DNA of 64,000 nt from assembly GCA_001798135.1 (NCBI GenBank), contig MGRJ01000023.1, positions 1 through 64,000 on the forward strand. The letters run 5' to 3'. This document shows, piece after piece, positions 18,066 to 26,709 of the stretch. A model generated the notes under the pieces. It had not been told where the DNA came from, searched no databases, and saw only the letters and a list, made by a program, of their open reading frames with translations. How positions within the stretch are numbered: the first letter of the stretch is position 1; each line of letters opens with the position of its first letter. A program made the position numbers and the translations under genes. The DNA comes from Deltaproteobacteria bacterium RIFCSPHIGHO2_02_FULL_40_28 (GTDB lineage: Bacteria > UBA10199 > 2-12-FULL-40-28).

Positions 18066-19478
18066 ATGTCTGCCAAGACAAAAAGTCAGCTTTTAATTAT
18101 TGGTTCGTGGCTCACAGCTATTGATCAGCTCAAAACTCAGCTTAAAAAAGATGATTTTGATATTACCGTAGTTACTTTAGAAGAAGCTATTTCTTCTATG
18201 CGCGAAGCTGACTATGATTGTGTACTCATTCTTGTTGATGGAGAAGATGTTACTCCAGAAATTTCTTTAAGCGGAGAATTAAGAAAAACTTACGATAATT
18301 TACCCATTTTTGTGATTGGTAAAAAAAATCATTGGGAACCAGCAGTTTCTTTCATGAAGCAAGGTGTTACTGACTATTTGCCTTATTCTGAATCTAAGGA
18401 TTGTCTCAAAAAAAATCTTTCTAACAAAATTCGTGTTTATCACATGACTAAACGTGTTTTTCAGGGAGATGGAGTGTCTCGTTTCATTTCGCCTTTTGAA
18501 GGCATGGTGGGAAATTCAGAACGAATGCAGGAAAATTTTCGGATGATTCAATCGGTGTCAAAATCTAATGCTACGGTTTTAATTACTGGCGAATCAGGAA
18601 CTGGAAAAGAATTAGTGGCCAAAGCTGTGCATCATATCAGTAATCGTTCGCAATATCGTTTTGTTGATCTTAATTGTGGTGCCATTCCTAGAGATCTTTT
18701 AGAAAATGAACTTTTTGGCCATGAAAAAGGTTCTTTTACAGGTGCCCATAAAAGATATTTAGGAAGTTTTGAAGCAGCTCATCGGGGAACTCTTTTTTTG
18801 GATGAAATTAGCGAGATGGATCCCTTGTTACAGGTAAAATTACTGCGTGTACTTCAAGAACGAAGTTTTATGAGAATTGGTGGAACAGAAAAAATTGATG
18901 TGGATGTGCGCATTATTGCTGCCACCAATAAAAATTTACACGATTCCATTGAAAAAGGATTATTTCGGGAAGATCTTTTTTATCGTCTCAATGTTGTTAA
19001 TATTAATATTCCTGCTTTACGCGAAAGACGAGAGGATATTCTTTTAATTGCTACTCATTTTTTAGAATTTCATTCTGCTAAAAATAATCGCATTTTTATC
19101 GATTTTGCAACCGATGCCATGGAGACTTTAATTAATTATGATTGGCCAGGAAATGTACGCGAATTAGAAAATACTATCGAACGTATTGTGGTGCTTCATG
19201 ACGATTCACAAGTGAAACTTAAATATCTGCCTAAACATATTCAAAAGGTTAATCGTTCTATTGCCCTTTCAGAAGTGGCTAAACCAGCTACAACCGATGA
19301 AACCAATATTATTCCTTTAGATGATTTAGAAAAGCAAGCGATTGAGTTAGCCTTACTTAAGTTTCAAGGTAATATTTCAGTTGTAGCCAAAAAATTAAAA
19401 ATTGGTCAAGCCACTCTTTATCGTAAGGTAAAAAAATATGGTTTGAATCAGCTTCATTTACAAGGAAAGCCTTCATGA
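18066..19478 (+). CDS. NtrC-family sigma-54 activator 3, pseudo-receiver
   Basis: A 470-residue third tandem activator. Its N-terminal 120 residues keep the receiver outline but lack the acidic pair (LLIIGSWLTA), a clear phosphoacceptor and the Lys (DYLPYSES), so it looks like a pseudo-receiver. The AAA+ module has GESGTGKE, GSFTGA and FLDEISEM, and the C-terminus has a Fis-like helix-turn-helix (ISVVAKKLKIGQATLYRKV). It could be constitutively active, or gated by the STAS/RsbW-like proteins encoded immediately downstream with ATGA overlaps. AAGGGAA lies upstream of ATG. Confidence 0.9.
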   Translation: MSAKTKSQLLIIGSWLTAIDQLKTQLKKDDFDITVVTLEEAISSMREADYDCVLILVDGEDVTPEISLSGELRKTYDNLPIFVIGKKNHWEPAVSFMKQGVTDYLPYSESKDCLKKNLSNKIRVYHMTKRVFQGDGVSRFISPFEGMVGNSERMQENFRMIQSVSKSNATVLITGESGTGKELVAKAVHHISNRSQYRFVDLNCGAIPRDLLENELFGHEKGSFTGAHKRYLGSFEAAHRGTLFLDEISEMDPLLQVKLLRVLQERSFMRIGGTEKIDVDVRIIAATNKNLHDSIEKGLFREDLFYRLNVVNINIPALRERREDILLIATHFLEFHSAKNNRIFIDFATDAMETLINYDWPGNVRELENTIERIVVLHDDSQVKLKYLPKHIQKVNRSIALSEVAKPATTDETNIIPLDDLEKQAIELALLKFQGNISVVAKKLKIGQATLYRKVKKYGLNQLHLQGKPS

Positions 19479-19813
19479 TTCGTTATTCAGAAATGAAAGA
19501 TTCCATTATGCTTGTATCTCTTGAGGGCAGTCTTGAGGTTGGCAAGCAAGCAAAACTCAAAGATGATTTGATAAAAATTATTCCTGTTACTTGCTCTACC
19601 GTTGTCTTAGATTTATCTTTAGTGGAATTTATTGATAGCGCATGTTTAGGAGCCTTGATTGGCTTAACCCGAAGTTTAAGGGCCAAAGGTGGTGAAGTTG
19701 GTCTTGCAAATCCCAATACGGAAGTGCGGTCTATTTTTCAAATTACCCGTCTTGATAAAATATTTAAAATCTACGATTCCGTTGACGAGGCCCTAAAACA
19801 ATTCTCGTCATGA
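19475..19813 (+). CDS. STAS-domain anti-sigma antagonist
   Basis: A 112-residue single STAS domain of the SpoIIAA/RsbV type. VVLDLSLVEFIDSACLGALIG carries the DSA motif with the Ser that partner kinases phosphorylate. The unphosphorylated form would sequester an RsbW-like kinase domain. Its ATG overlaps the TGA of activator 3 and its stop overlaps the start of the fused RsbW-GAF-RsbU gene. The three therefore appear translationally coupled and probably act together. No alternative sigma factor is encoded nearby, so the ultimate target is unknown. Confidence 0.9.
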   Translation: MIRYSEMKDSIMLVSLEGSLEVGKQAKLKDDLIKIIPVTCSTVVLDLSLVEFIDSACLGALIGLTRSLRAKGGEVGLANPNTEVRSIFQITRLDKIFKIYDSVDEALKQFSS

Positions 19814-21495
19814 AACCAAAAATAATAACCATCTCATTCCGCATTTTAAGCGAAGGAGAAATTGTTCCTACTTTTGAAAAAAATATTCACACTCTCTCCA
19901 AAAAACAAAAAAGAAATTTTTCTTCACAATTCATCCAAGATTTAATGACAGCTTTTACCGAAGGAGTAGCTAACGCTATACGGCATGGTCATGAGTTAGA
20001 GCAGAATAAAGCAGTAGAAGGTATAATAAAGGCTAGTGCAGAGAAAATTGAGATGGTTATTTTAGATCATGGGCCTGGTTTTGAATTAGGAAAAGTTCTT
20101 ACTCCTCGTTTTGAAGAGCTTACCGAATCTGGTCGTGGAATATTTATGATTAGGCAATTGATGGATGAGGTTGTCTATAAAAAAGTAGGAGGAGTAAATA
20201 AACTGATCTTAAGAAGAAATTTTGCCGAAAGTGGAGAGGAAGCCAGAAATCTTAATTTTCTTTATGAAATGAGTGAAACCATTCTTAAAAATCCAGATCC
20301 TTCTTTAGTATATAAAGTGATTCTTGATAGGGCTCTTGAGATGTTTAAAGTAGAGCGCGCCTCCATTTTAATTTTAGATCCAAAAACAAATAAACTAACA
20401 GTAGTGGCTAGCCGTGGCATGACAGACACCATTAAAAATCAAATTCAAGTTAAGCCTGGTGAAGGAGTTTCGGGTTATGTTTTTCTTCATGCTAAGCCTT
20501 GTTTAATTGAGGATATTGATAATAATGCTTCTGGTTGGGACAGACAGAAACAATATAAGAGCGCTTCTTTTATTTCTGCTCCCATGATTTGTTCACCCAT
20601 GCGGTTGGGTCACGAATCAATTGGTGTGATCAACATGACAGATCGTATTGACGGAAAACCATTTACCAAGAAGGATTTAAACCTGTTAACAACAATTTCT
20701 AATCAAGCTTCGGCTTATCTTTATATTTGTAATTTGATTAATCGTTTGAAAGAATCAGAAGGATTAAGACGCGATTTGGAAATTGCACGTAAAATTCAGC
20801 AGAGTTATTTGCCTGGAGATCCACCAAAAATAACAGGCCTTAAACTTGCTGGTTGGTGTGAAACAGCTTCCAAGGTGGGAGGGGATTATTTTGATTTTAT
20901 TCCCGATGAAGATTCTGCTGTTTTTGTTGTGATAGCCGATATTTCAGGACACGATGTTGCTGCTGCCATGACAATGGCTAATTTTAGAAGCCAACTTAAA
21001 ACAATTCTTCAGTTTGAAAAAAACCCATCTCGAGTTTTAATGAGACTTAATCAGTTTCTTTACAAAGATTTAATCAAAAATGATCAATTTGTTTCTGTCA
21101 TTCTTTTTCATATAGATGTCAGAAAAAATACTGTTGAATGGGTAAATGCAGGACATGTGCCCCCTTTATTTTTGAGAGAAAATCAGGGACGCACCCTTGA
21201 TGAAGGTTTTCACAGGGGTTGTGTTTTAGGGGTTAATCTTGATGAAAATTATGTGTCAAATTTGATGGAGCTTAGAGAAAATGATTTTCTATTTCTTTTA
21301 ACTGATGGTCTTTGTGATAACAGGCGATTGGATAAGGAAATTTATGGTCTAGAGAAAATTCAATCATTCATTAAAAAAAATCAGGTGGATTCTCCTGTGG
21401 TTATTTTGGATAAACTCAAATCAGAATTAAAAACTTTTTTTGGAAACGATTTCTTAACCGATGATATGACGGCTGTTTTAATAAAAATGGGGTGA
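19810..21495 (+). CDS. Fused RsbW-like kinase, GAF and PP2C phosphatase
   Basis: A 561-residue protein with three modules. Residues 1-140 are an HATPase of the serine-kinase/anti-sigma type (FTEGVANAIRHG, DHGPGFELG, GRGIFMIRQLMDEV). About 160-315 form a GAF sensor (ERASILILDPKTNKLTVVASRG). About 320-561 form an SpoIIE/RsbU-type PP2C phosphatase (KIQQSYLPG, SKVGGDYFD, VIADISGHD, WVNAGHVPP, LLTDGLCD, LTDDMTAVL). Putting an antagonist kinase and its opposing phosphatase on one chain is a compact partner switch; the substrate is probably the STAS protein whose gene it overlaps. No membrane segment is present, so the GAF domain likely reads a cytoplasmic signal. Confidence 0.9.
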   Translation: MKPKIITISFRILSEGEIVPTFEKNIHTLSKKQKRNFSSQFIQDLMTAFTEGVANAIRHGHELEQNKAVEGIIKASAEKIEMVILDHGPGFELGKVLTPRFEELTESGRGIFMIRQLMDEVVYKKVGGVNKLILRRNFAESGEEARNLNFLYEMSETILKNPDPSLVYKVILDRALEMFKVERASILILDPKTNKLTVVASRGMTDTIKNQIQVKPGEGVSGYVFLHAKPCLIEDIDNNASGWDRQKQYKSASFISAPMICSPMRLGHESIGVINMTDRIDGKPFTKKDLNLLTTISNQASAYLYICNLINRLKESEGLRRDLEIARKIQQSYLPGDPPKITGLKLAGWCETASKVGGDYFDFIPDEDSAVFVVIADISGHDVAAAMTMANFRSQLKTILQFEKNPSRVLMRLNQFLYKDLIKNDQFVSVILFHIDVRKNTVEWVNAGHVPPLFLRENQGRTLDEGFHRGCVLGVNLDENYVSNLMELRENDFLFLLTDGLCDNRRLDKEIYGLEKIQSFIKKNQVDSPVVILDKLKSELKTFFGNDFLTDDMTAVLIKMG

Positions 21496-22763
21496 AAATC
21501 TTGAGTATTCTTTCGTATCAGGAATGTCTTGATGAACTTAACTCCTTTGAAGGGAGAGGTGTTAATCGTGAACTCACTCGCGTAGAGAATGCCCTGGAAA
21601 AACTGGGGAATCCCCATCATCATTTCAAAAGTATTCATATTGCTGGTACTAATGGCAAGGGTTCTACGGTAGCTTTTATTGCACAAATTCTTAAACTATC
21701 TGGTTATATTACAGGTTTTACTATTTCCCCGCACTTATCTTGTGTGAGAGAGAGAATCAGGCTTAATAATCAATGGATGAATGAGGAAGATTTTGTTTTT
21801 TTTCATAATCACATGCGAAAAATTCTTTCAGATATACCCCTTACTTATTTTGAATGGATTATTGTGATGGCTTTTTTTTATTTTTATCAAAAGAAAATAG
21901 ATTGGGCTGTGGTAGAAACAGGCCTTGGGGGACGCTGGGATGCCACCAATGTACTTCGTCCTATGGCAGGAGTGATTACTCAAATTGGTTTAGAGCATCA
22001 GGATTATCTTGGAAATTCCCTGGAAGAAATTTTAACTGAAAAAATGCAGATTTTAAAACCCAACCAATTTGCCTGGACAGCTATTACCCAAGAAGGATTG
22101 CTTGAAATGTTATGGCAGTATTGTTTTGAAAGAAGCATTCCTTTTTATGTTATCGATGATTACTTAGAAGAGGAGAAAAAAGACAGGTTCTCTTTTTTTG
22201 GTTTGGAGAATTTGAAATGTAGTTTGAAAGGGAGACACCAAATTCGCAATGCTTGTTTGGCCATAGGTGTGTGTTTAACTTTAAGGGATGATGGTTTTAT
22301 TATTCCTGATGAAGCCATTACCCAGGGAATTGCGAGTACAAAATGGCCGGGACGTTTTGAACAATTGCTGGGTCAACCTCGTCTGATTGTTGATGCTGCA
22401 CACAATTTAGATGGTATTCGTTCACTTGTTGATGAGGCCAAAAAAACTTCTGATACTTTTGATATTTATTTTTCTGCTTTAAAAGATCGCCCATTTTTAA
22501 AAATGGCCTTGGAATTAGCTGATATGGCAGAGCGCTTAACATTAGTGCCGCTTTCCAATGGACGGGCCCCATCTCTTTTGGAACTTCAAAATTATCAAGC
22601 GGAACTTTCTCGACTTTTAAAGATTGAGGTGCGAATCTTAGAAGGTGGGGTGTCAAAACTAAAAGAGGAGGTTTTAAGCGCAGCTTCCACAACCCCTATT
22701 TTAGTAACTGGGTCTATTTACTTTATTGGTGAGGTAAGGCCTTATTTCGTCAAAGAAGAATAG
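21492..22763 (+). CDS. folC: Folylpolyglutamate/dihydrofolate synthase
   Basis: A 423-residue Mur-ligase-like enzyme that adds glutamate to dihydropteroate and folates using ATP. The FolC P-loop AGTNGKGST is at residues 51-59. Further motifs are FTISPHLSCVRERI, WAVVETGLGGRWDATN and the C-terminal domain's RLIVDAAHNLDG. Length is normal. The GTG start overlaps the TGA of the phosphatase gene, which places this housekeeping gene at the end of the signalling operon; a TTG two codons later is an alternative start. Confidence 0.93.
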   Translation: MKILSILSYQECLDELNSFEGRGVNRELTRVENALEKLGNPHHHFKSIHIAGTNGKGSTVAFIAQILKLSGYITGFTISPHLSCVRERIRLNNQWMNEEDFVFFHNHMRKILSDIPLTYFEWIIVMAFFYFYQKKIDWAVVETGLGGRWDATNVLRPMAGVITQIGLEHQDYLGNSLEEILTEKMQILKPNQFAWTAITQEGLLEMLWQYCFERSIPFYVIDDYLEEEKKDRFSFFGLENLKCSLKGRHQIRNACLAIGVCLTLRDDGFIIPDEAITQGIASTKWPGRFEQLLGQPRLIVDAAHNLDGIRSLVDEAKKTSDTFDIYFSALKDRPFLKMALELADMAERLTLVPLSNGRAPSLLELQNYQAELSRLLKIEVRILEGGVSKLKEEVLSAASTTPILVTGSIYFIGEVRPYFVKEE

Positions 22764-22771
22764 GAGAAAAA

Positions 22772-23884
22772 ATGGTTAAAAAACACTTTTTATTTTTGAT
22801 AGTTTTTCTTTTTTGGGGAACAAAACTTTTTGCTTATGATGCAAACTTAGAACAAGCTGTTCAGCTTTACTATAATGCCGATTTTAATCAGGCCATTTCT
22901 CTTTTGGATAGTTATATAGCAAGCCATCCCAATGATCCCATGGGTTACATGGTGCGTGGTTCAGCGCTCGATTGGAAACAGCACTTGGCCGACAACAATG
23001 ATTTAGATGTACAAGCCTTAGAAAATTATAAAATGGCCAACAAATTGGCTTTTACTCAGTGGAATCAAGATCAGGGCAATTTGGATAAGATGGTCATTTT
23101 AGGCAATAGCCACATGTACCTCTCTAAAAAATGGCTCGATTTAGATAAAAAATCAAGAGCAGGGCTTATTCTCAAGAAGGCCAAGCTTCACATGGAAAAA
23201 GTAATCCAGGATGATCCCAATCGATTAGATGCCATGTTGGCTCTTGGAATTTTTAATTTTTATACAGCAAATATTCCCGCGGGACTTAAAATGATTGCAA
23301 GTCTTATGGGGATGAATGGAAACGAATCAAAAGGTTTAGAATATTTAAATCGTGTAGCTGATACGCCCAATCTTTTTCAGACTGATGCTCTTTTTCTTTT
23401 AACCCATGCCATTGGGAAAACAAAAAGGAATTATATGGGGGCCATACCCTATCTTGATCGTTTGATTCAAAAATATTCTAACAATCCCATTTTTTTACAT
23501 ATCAAGGGAGAATACGCCCAAAGAGGAAAAAAATATGATGTTTCTCGAAAAGCCTTTGATCAATATTTTTCTTTTTGCCAGGGAAAATCTGCAAATATGT
23601 GTCCCAAGCTAGAAGCTTTTTTAGCTCATTATTATTTGGGTTCGGGCTATATGGAGGAAGGAAAATTTGCTGAAGCCAAGGGATATTTAGAAAAAGCAGA
23701 AGAACTGAACGAAAATAAATTTCCTGATCGTACTGTTCGTTTAAATTACAACAAGGGAATGGTGGCCAAGGGTTTAGGAAATAAAAATGAGGCGAGCGCC
23801 GCATTTCAAAAAGCCATTGATTTGGGAAAAGACAACAAAGAAGTAGAAGCCATGGCTAAGAAAGAATTGATGTCAATTAATTGA
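22772..23884 (+). CDS. Exported TPR-like protein
   Basis: A 370-residue protein with an N-terminal signal peptide (residues 4-21, hydrophobic, cleaved near LFA-YD). The rest is helical repeat, with TPR-like pairs such as AVQLYYNADFNQAISLLDSY and GYMEEGKFAEAKGYLEKAEE near residues 295-315. It is likely periplasmic and acts by protein-protein contact. AGGAG precedes the start and it follows folC by 8 bases, so it is cotranscribed. Proteins of this type occur in many deltaproteobacteria without a firm function. Confidence 0.8.
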   Translation: MVKKHFLFLIVFLFWGTKLFAYDANLEQAVQLYYNADFNQAISLLDSYIASHPNDPMGYMVRGSALDWKQHLADNNDLDVQALENYKMANKLAFTQWNQDQGNLDKMVILGNSHMYLSKKWLDLDKKSRAGLILKKAKLHMEKVIQDDPNRLDAMLALGIFNFYTANIPAGLKMIASLMGMNGNESKGLEYLNRVADTPNLFQTDALFLLTHAIGKTKRNYMGAIPYLDRLIQKYSNNPIFLHIKGEYAQRGKKYDVSRKAFDQYFSFCQGKSANMCPKLEAFLAHYYLGSGYMEEGKFAEAKGYLEKAEELNENKFPDRTVRLNYNKGMVAKGLGNKNEASAAFQKAIDLGKDNKEVEAMAKKELMSIN

Positions 23885-23940
23885 CTTGGGATTGTGCAAT
23901 AATTGTCAGAATGGATATTTTTTTCCTCTTTGCGTCAAAA

Positions 23941-23954
23941 GTTATATCTATAAC
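23941..23954. promoter_or_regulatory. Possible activator site upstream of a sigma-54 promoter
   Basis: GTTATA TC TATAAC is a 6-base inverted repeat about 70-84 bases before the expected start of the sigma-54 promoter at 23998-24014, a normal distance for an activator site. Confidence 0.35.
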
Positions 23955-23997
23955 CTATTGATTTTAAACATTTATTTTTGTTTTTTTATTTTGTCAT

Positions 23998-24014
23998 ATG
24001 GCATGGCATTTGCT
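23998..24014 (+). promoter_or_regulatory. Sigma-54 promoter of the 104-residue protein gene
   Basis: ATGGCATGGCATTTGCT, with GG (24000-24001) and GC (24012-24013) separated by 10 bases. The expected start is near 24025, giving a leader of about 16 nt, much like the transglycosylase promoter. Confidence 0.65.
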
Positions 24015-24040
24015 GTTTATGAGGGCAAGGGAGGTAGGCT

Positions 24041-24355
24041 ATGTCACGATGGAGAGAAACTCTTTGTGGTTCAGCAATTCAAGGGGCCGAAACCCAGGGG
24101 CGTGAGAAAGAAATTATTCAAGGAGATGACTCACAGGTGTTAAGTTGTGGAGGGCAGTATCTTTCACATCAAACAACTTTTTCAAAACCCTTCATGCCCA
24201 CCATTCTTTTTCTTCCCAATGACAAGCAAGAAACAGTTGTAGTGGAAGCTCCTTTAAGCAATTGTCGTCGTTATTCTAACGATAGTGCACCTGCCATCGA
24301 TGATTTAGAACTTGCCGAAGACGAAGAAACCTCAACCGAATTTAAAGGGCATTAA
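24041..24355 (+). CDS. Hypothetical acidic protein, sigma-54 controlled
   Basis: A 104-residue soluble protein with a strong GGAGGT ribosome site. The N-terminal third is charged and Gln-rich, there are three Cys, and the C-terminus is acidic (DDLELAEDEETS). No family is recognised. It stands alone behind a sigma-54-type promoter, so its expression should depend on one of the NtrC-type activators, probably encoded just upstream. Its stop overlaps the stop of the convergent methyltransferase gene by four bases. Confidence 0.65.
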   Translation: MSRWRETLCGSAIQGAETQGREKEIIQGDDSQVLSCGGQYLSHQTTFSKPFMPTILFLPNDKQETVVVEAPLSNCRRYSNDSAPAIDDLELAEDEETSTEFKGH

Positions 24356-24948
24356 AAATACCAAAATCGATGTGTTGTTTTCATGTATTGTTTATACATC
24401 TCACCAAATTGACTGATCAAAAAATCTTCTTCTAAAAGTGCAATCATCGTTGTGCCCCCATATGCGGGAAAAAATAAAATTAAAAAATACACATGGGGAA
24501 AAATTAACAAGATCGCTATGATTGAAATTTTGAGAGAAGTATAGATGGGATGACGGATATACGAATAAATTCCCGTTGTAACCAAAAGATTTTTTTGTGT
24601 GCTATCAATTCCTACCCTCCAGGCCTCCTTCATTTGCCAAAGCGCAAGAACAAATAATCCCCAAGATAAAAATAAAAGGCTTAATCCAATGACAGTGAGA
24701 CTTAATTGGGGTGGAAAAAGATAACTTTTTTCATCTACTCCATGCCAGGAAAACCATAAAATCCCTCCCATCCACGCAAGAAAGAAGGGGAAGATCGCTT
24801 TTTTAAGCCAAGCCTCAGCTAAAAAATGATGAGTGGTTAAAAGAATAGGGCTTTTTTTGATTTTTTTACGAACAGAAAAAAATTTAAAAGCTACAGTACT
24901 TCCAAAAAGGAAAATATAGAGGGTTAAAATCAATTTTTGATCTAGCAT
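24352..24948 (-). CDS. Isoprenylcysteine methyltransferase-like membrane protein
   Basis: A 198-residue integral membrane protein with about five hydrophobic segments. Near residue 130 it has the ICMT/PEMT signature: TTGIYSYIRHPIYTS followed by EEDFLISQFGEMYKQYM. This family binds S-adenosylmethionine within the membrane and methylates lipid-like or isoprenylated substrates; the substrate is unknown here. It is convergent with the 104-residue gene and runs away from the tRNA-Leu gene, with only about 50 bases between them for its promoter. Confidence 0.85.
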   Translation of the reverse strand: MLDQKLILTLYIFLFGSTVAFKFFSVRKKIKKSPILLTTHHFLAEAWLKKAIFPFFLAWMGGILWFSWHGVDEKSYLFPPQLSLTVIGLSLLFLSWGLFVLALWQMKEAWRVGIDSTQKNLLVTTGIYSYIRHPIYTSLKISIIAILLIFPHVYFLILFFPAYGGTTMIALLEEDFLISQFGEMYKQYMKTTHRFWYF

Positions 24949-24998
24949 TTTAAACCTTGATCAAATTCTTATTAGGCAGTATGAAAACCAACTTTCAA

Positions 24999-25065
<67 letters not shown>

Positions 25066-25082
<17 letters not shown>

Positions 25083-25163
25083 CAGAATTAAGACACCTCA
25101 TCATTCTGCGCACTGCAGCCAGACAAGACCTATGTCTTGTCTGCCGATTCCGGGGAGCGGCAC
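25066..25163. repeat. Direct repeat of the tRNA-Leu 3' end
   Basis: GATTCCGGGGAGCGGCAC occurs at 25066-25083 (inside the tRNA) and again at 25146-25163. Such a copy is the usual footprint of tRNA-targeted integration. Between the copies lies a 9-base inverted repeat (AGACAAGAC/GTCTTGTCT, 25122-25143). Directly after the second copy is GCCTCGCT/AGCGAGGC, another palindrome. Confidence 0.65.
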
Positions 25164-25513
25164 CCACCTTTGCCTCGCTGTAGCGAGGCTTCGGCGTGGC
25201 AAGCAAACAAATGAAGAGCGGCTGCCAACCATATTACCCCTAATAACCCCATCCAAAGCGTATGTGCTTTTAAATCATTTATAAAAGCCTTTTTTGCAAA
25301 TTCAGAGGCATGGGTGAATAAAACAGAAAGCCCCCCATTTAAATTCATTTGTTTGATGAGTTCCATTTCAAAAACAAGACTCCCCCACAAAATAGTAAGC
25401 ACACAAACAAGTGCAATGAGGCTCCCTGAAATCCATTTTTTAAGGTAAAGATGTCCCGAACCAGGAAATAAAAAAAGGTTCATCAACAGAGCTGTTCTTT
25501 TTCGATTTGTCAT
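25130..25513 (-). CDS. Small membrane protein with repeat-derived C-terminus
   Basis: A 127-residue protein with an N-terminal hydrophobic stretch (residues 8-20), a second (30-50) and a third (84-105). The last 23 residues (from CHAEASLQRG to the end) are encoded by the palindromic repeat and the duplicated tRNA 3' end, so the native C-terminus seems to have been replaced. Its ATG overlaps the stop of the upstream gene, so the two form a small operon. The family is not recognised. Confidence 0.55.
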   Translation of the reverse strand: MTNRKRTALLMNLFLFPGSGHLYLKKWISGSLIALVCVLTILWGSLVFEMELIKQMNLNGGLSVLFTHASEFAKKAFINDLKAHTLWMGLLGVIWLAAALHLFACHAEASLQRGKGGCRSPESADKT

Positions 25514-25779
25514 TCTTCATCCTCACCATAAGCTACGTCTAAATCATCTAAGAAAGAATCGTCATCTACTGATTTAACCACGCGGTCATATTTTTTATGT
25601 GATTGCCTTATTTCATTTTGGTTTTTAATAGCCTTATTATGCTGAATTCGATTTTGATTTAAAAGTTCTTCCGGGCTGGCTTCCACTGGTTTCAAGGGTT
25701 TTATAGGAGTAGCTTGCCTCCTTGGTTTAGAATTGTTAGGAGGGCTTTGTCCTTTTTTATCAAATTCTGTGTAAGCCAT
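25510..25779 (-). CDS. Small charged hypothetical protein
   Basis: An 89-residue hydrophilic protein starting MAYTEFDKKG. It has a Pro/Lys-rich N-terminus and an acidic C-terminus (DDDSFLDDLDVAYGEDEE), with helical, charged middle segments. No family is recognised. I chose ATG 25779 because a longer frame to 25884 would add a hydrophobic leader overlapping the divergent exonuclease gene. It is translationally coupled to the membrane protein downstream by an ATGA overlap. Confidence 0.5.
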   Translation of the reverse strand: MAYTEFDKKGQSPPNNSKPRRQATPIKPLKPVEASPEELLNQNRIQHNKAIKNQNEIRQSHKKYDRVVKSVDDDSFLDDLDVAYGEDEE

Positions 25780-25835
25780 AAATAAAGGGTAGCATAATTT
25801 TTTAGAAAAGAAAACTAGGGAGAAGGAAAGAACTA

Positions 25836-26435
25836 ATGGCAAAAACAGGTTGGGTTGTTCTTGATTTAGAAACAAAAAAAACACTTGATGAGGTTGGCGG
25901 GAGGGATCACCTAGGTCAACTAGGGGTTACCATATGTTGCCTTTACGATTACGATCGTGATGTTTATTTTACATTTGAAGAAAAAGATTTAGGTCTTTTG
26001 CAAAATCATCTCATTAACACAAATCTGATTATTGGATTTAACCATGTTTCTTTTGATATGCCAGTTCTACAACCTTATTTCTCAATTGATGTAGCTCAAT
26101 TTAATCATTTCGATATTATGCTAGATCTCCAAAAAAAGTTGGGACATCGTGTGGGGCTTGATTCGGTAGCAAAAGCCACATTAGGTGTTGGTAAAACAGG
26201 GCATGGGCTTGATGCCATTCGTTTTTATCGTGAAGGAAGAATGAAGGAACTGATTGATTACTGCCAAAATGATGTAAAGGTTACAAAAGATGTTTTTGAT
26301 TATGGTTTAAAGAACAAAAGTCTTTCTTACATGGCCAAAATGGGCGGACAAAAAAAAGAAGTAAAGCTGGATTGGGCTTTTAAAAAGAAACAGGAAGACA
26401 AACACCCCTTTGAAGCCCAATACAAATTATTTTAA
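25836..26435 (+). CDS. DEDD-type 3'-5' exonuclease, YprB-like
   Basis: A 199-residue RNase H-fold nuclease. DLET near residue 10 gives the first Asp/Glu pair, GFNHVSFDMPVL (about 68-79) the second Asp and YCQNDVKVTKDVF (about 147-159) the last Tyr/Asp site, as in YprB-type ribonuclease H-like domains. It would degrade nucleic acid from the 3' end using two metal ions. AGAAGGAAAG lies upstream of ATG. It is divergent from the small charged protein gene. In related genomes this domain often accompanies helicases, but none is adjacent here. Confidence 0.82.
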   Translation: MAKTGWVVLDLETKKTLDEVGGRDHLGQLGVTICCLYDYDRDVYFTFEEKDLGLLQNHLINTNLIIGFNHVSFDMPVLQPYFSIDVAQFNHFDIMLDLQKKLGHRVGLDSVAKATLGVGKTGHGLDAIRFYREGRMKELIDYCQNDVKVTKDVFDYGLKNKSLSYMAKMGGQKKEVKLDWAFKKKQEDKHPFEAQYKLF

Positions 26436-26449
26436 ATAGCTTGATTTTT

Positions 26450-26469
26450 TGTTAAACATTTGTTAAACA
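26450..26469. promoter_or_regulatory. Toxin-antitoxin operator repeats
   Basis: TGTTAAACA occurs at 26450-26458 and 26461-26469, one helical turn apart and just before the antitoxin ATG. Each copy is itself nearly palindromic. This fits autorepression by the ribbon-helix-helix antitoxin. Confidence 0.5.
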
Positions 26470-26475
26470 ATAAGT

Positions 26476-26706
26476 ATGTTAGGTGTTCGGTTAGATGCAG
26501 CCCTCGATAAGGAGCTTACCTCCTTCCTTAAAAAATCGAAGAGAAAACGAAGTGATGTGGTTAAAGAAGCCTTAAGGCAATACTTGCTTCAAAGATTAGA
26601 AGAAGACTGGCATGATCGTAAAACCATCCAGGCTTGGGAGTCTATTTCGCTTGGGCGCATGGTTTCGTTAAAAGAGGTTGATGAGTACTTGAAAACCTGG
26701 GAATAG
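26476..26706 (+). CDS. Ribbon-helix-helix antitoxin
   Basis: A 76-residue CopG/ParD-like protein. The N-terminal strand MLGVRLDAALDKELTSFLKK and helix SDVVKEALRQYLLQ form the ribbon-helix-helix DNA-binding fold; the C-terminal half should wrap the toxin. It is followed after three bases by the ParE/RelE-like toxin gene. Direct repeats just upstream likely serve as its operator. There is no Shine-Dalgarno site, so translation may start from a short leader. Confidence 0.88.
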   Translation: MLGVRLDAALDKELTSFLKKSKRKRSDVVKEALRQYLLQRLEEDWHDRKTIQAWESISLGRMVSLKEVDEYLKTWE

Positions 26707-26709
26707 CGA

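Noticed and set aside
23886-24143. Open frame of 85 codons before the sigma-54-driven gene
   Set aside because: It starts at TTG directly after a stop without a ribosome site, overlaps a gene with a strong site in another frame, and spans a sigma-54 promoter.
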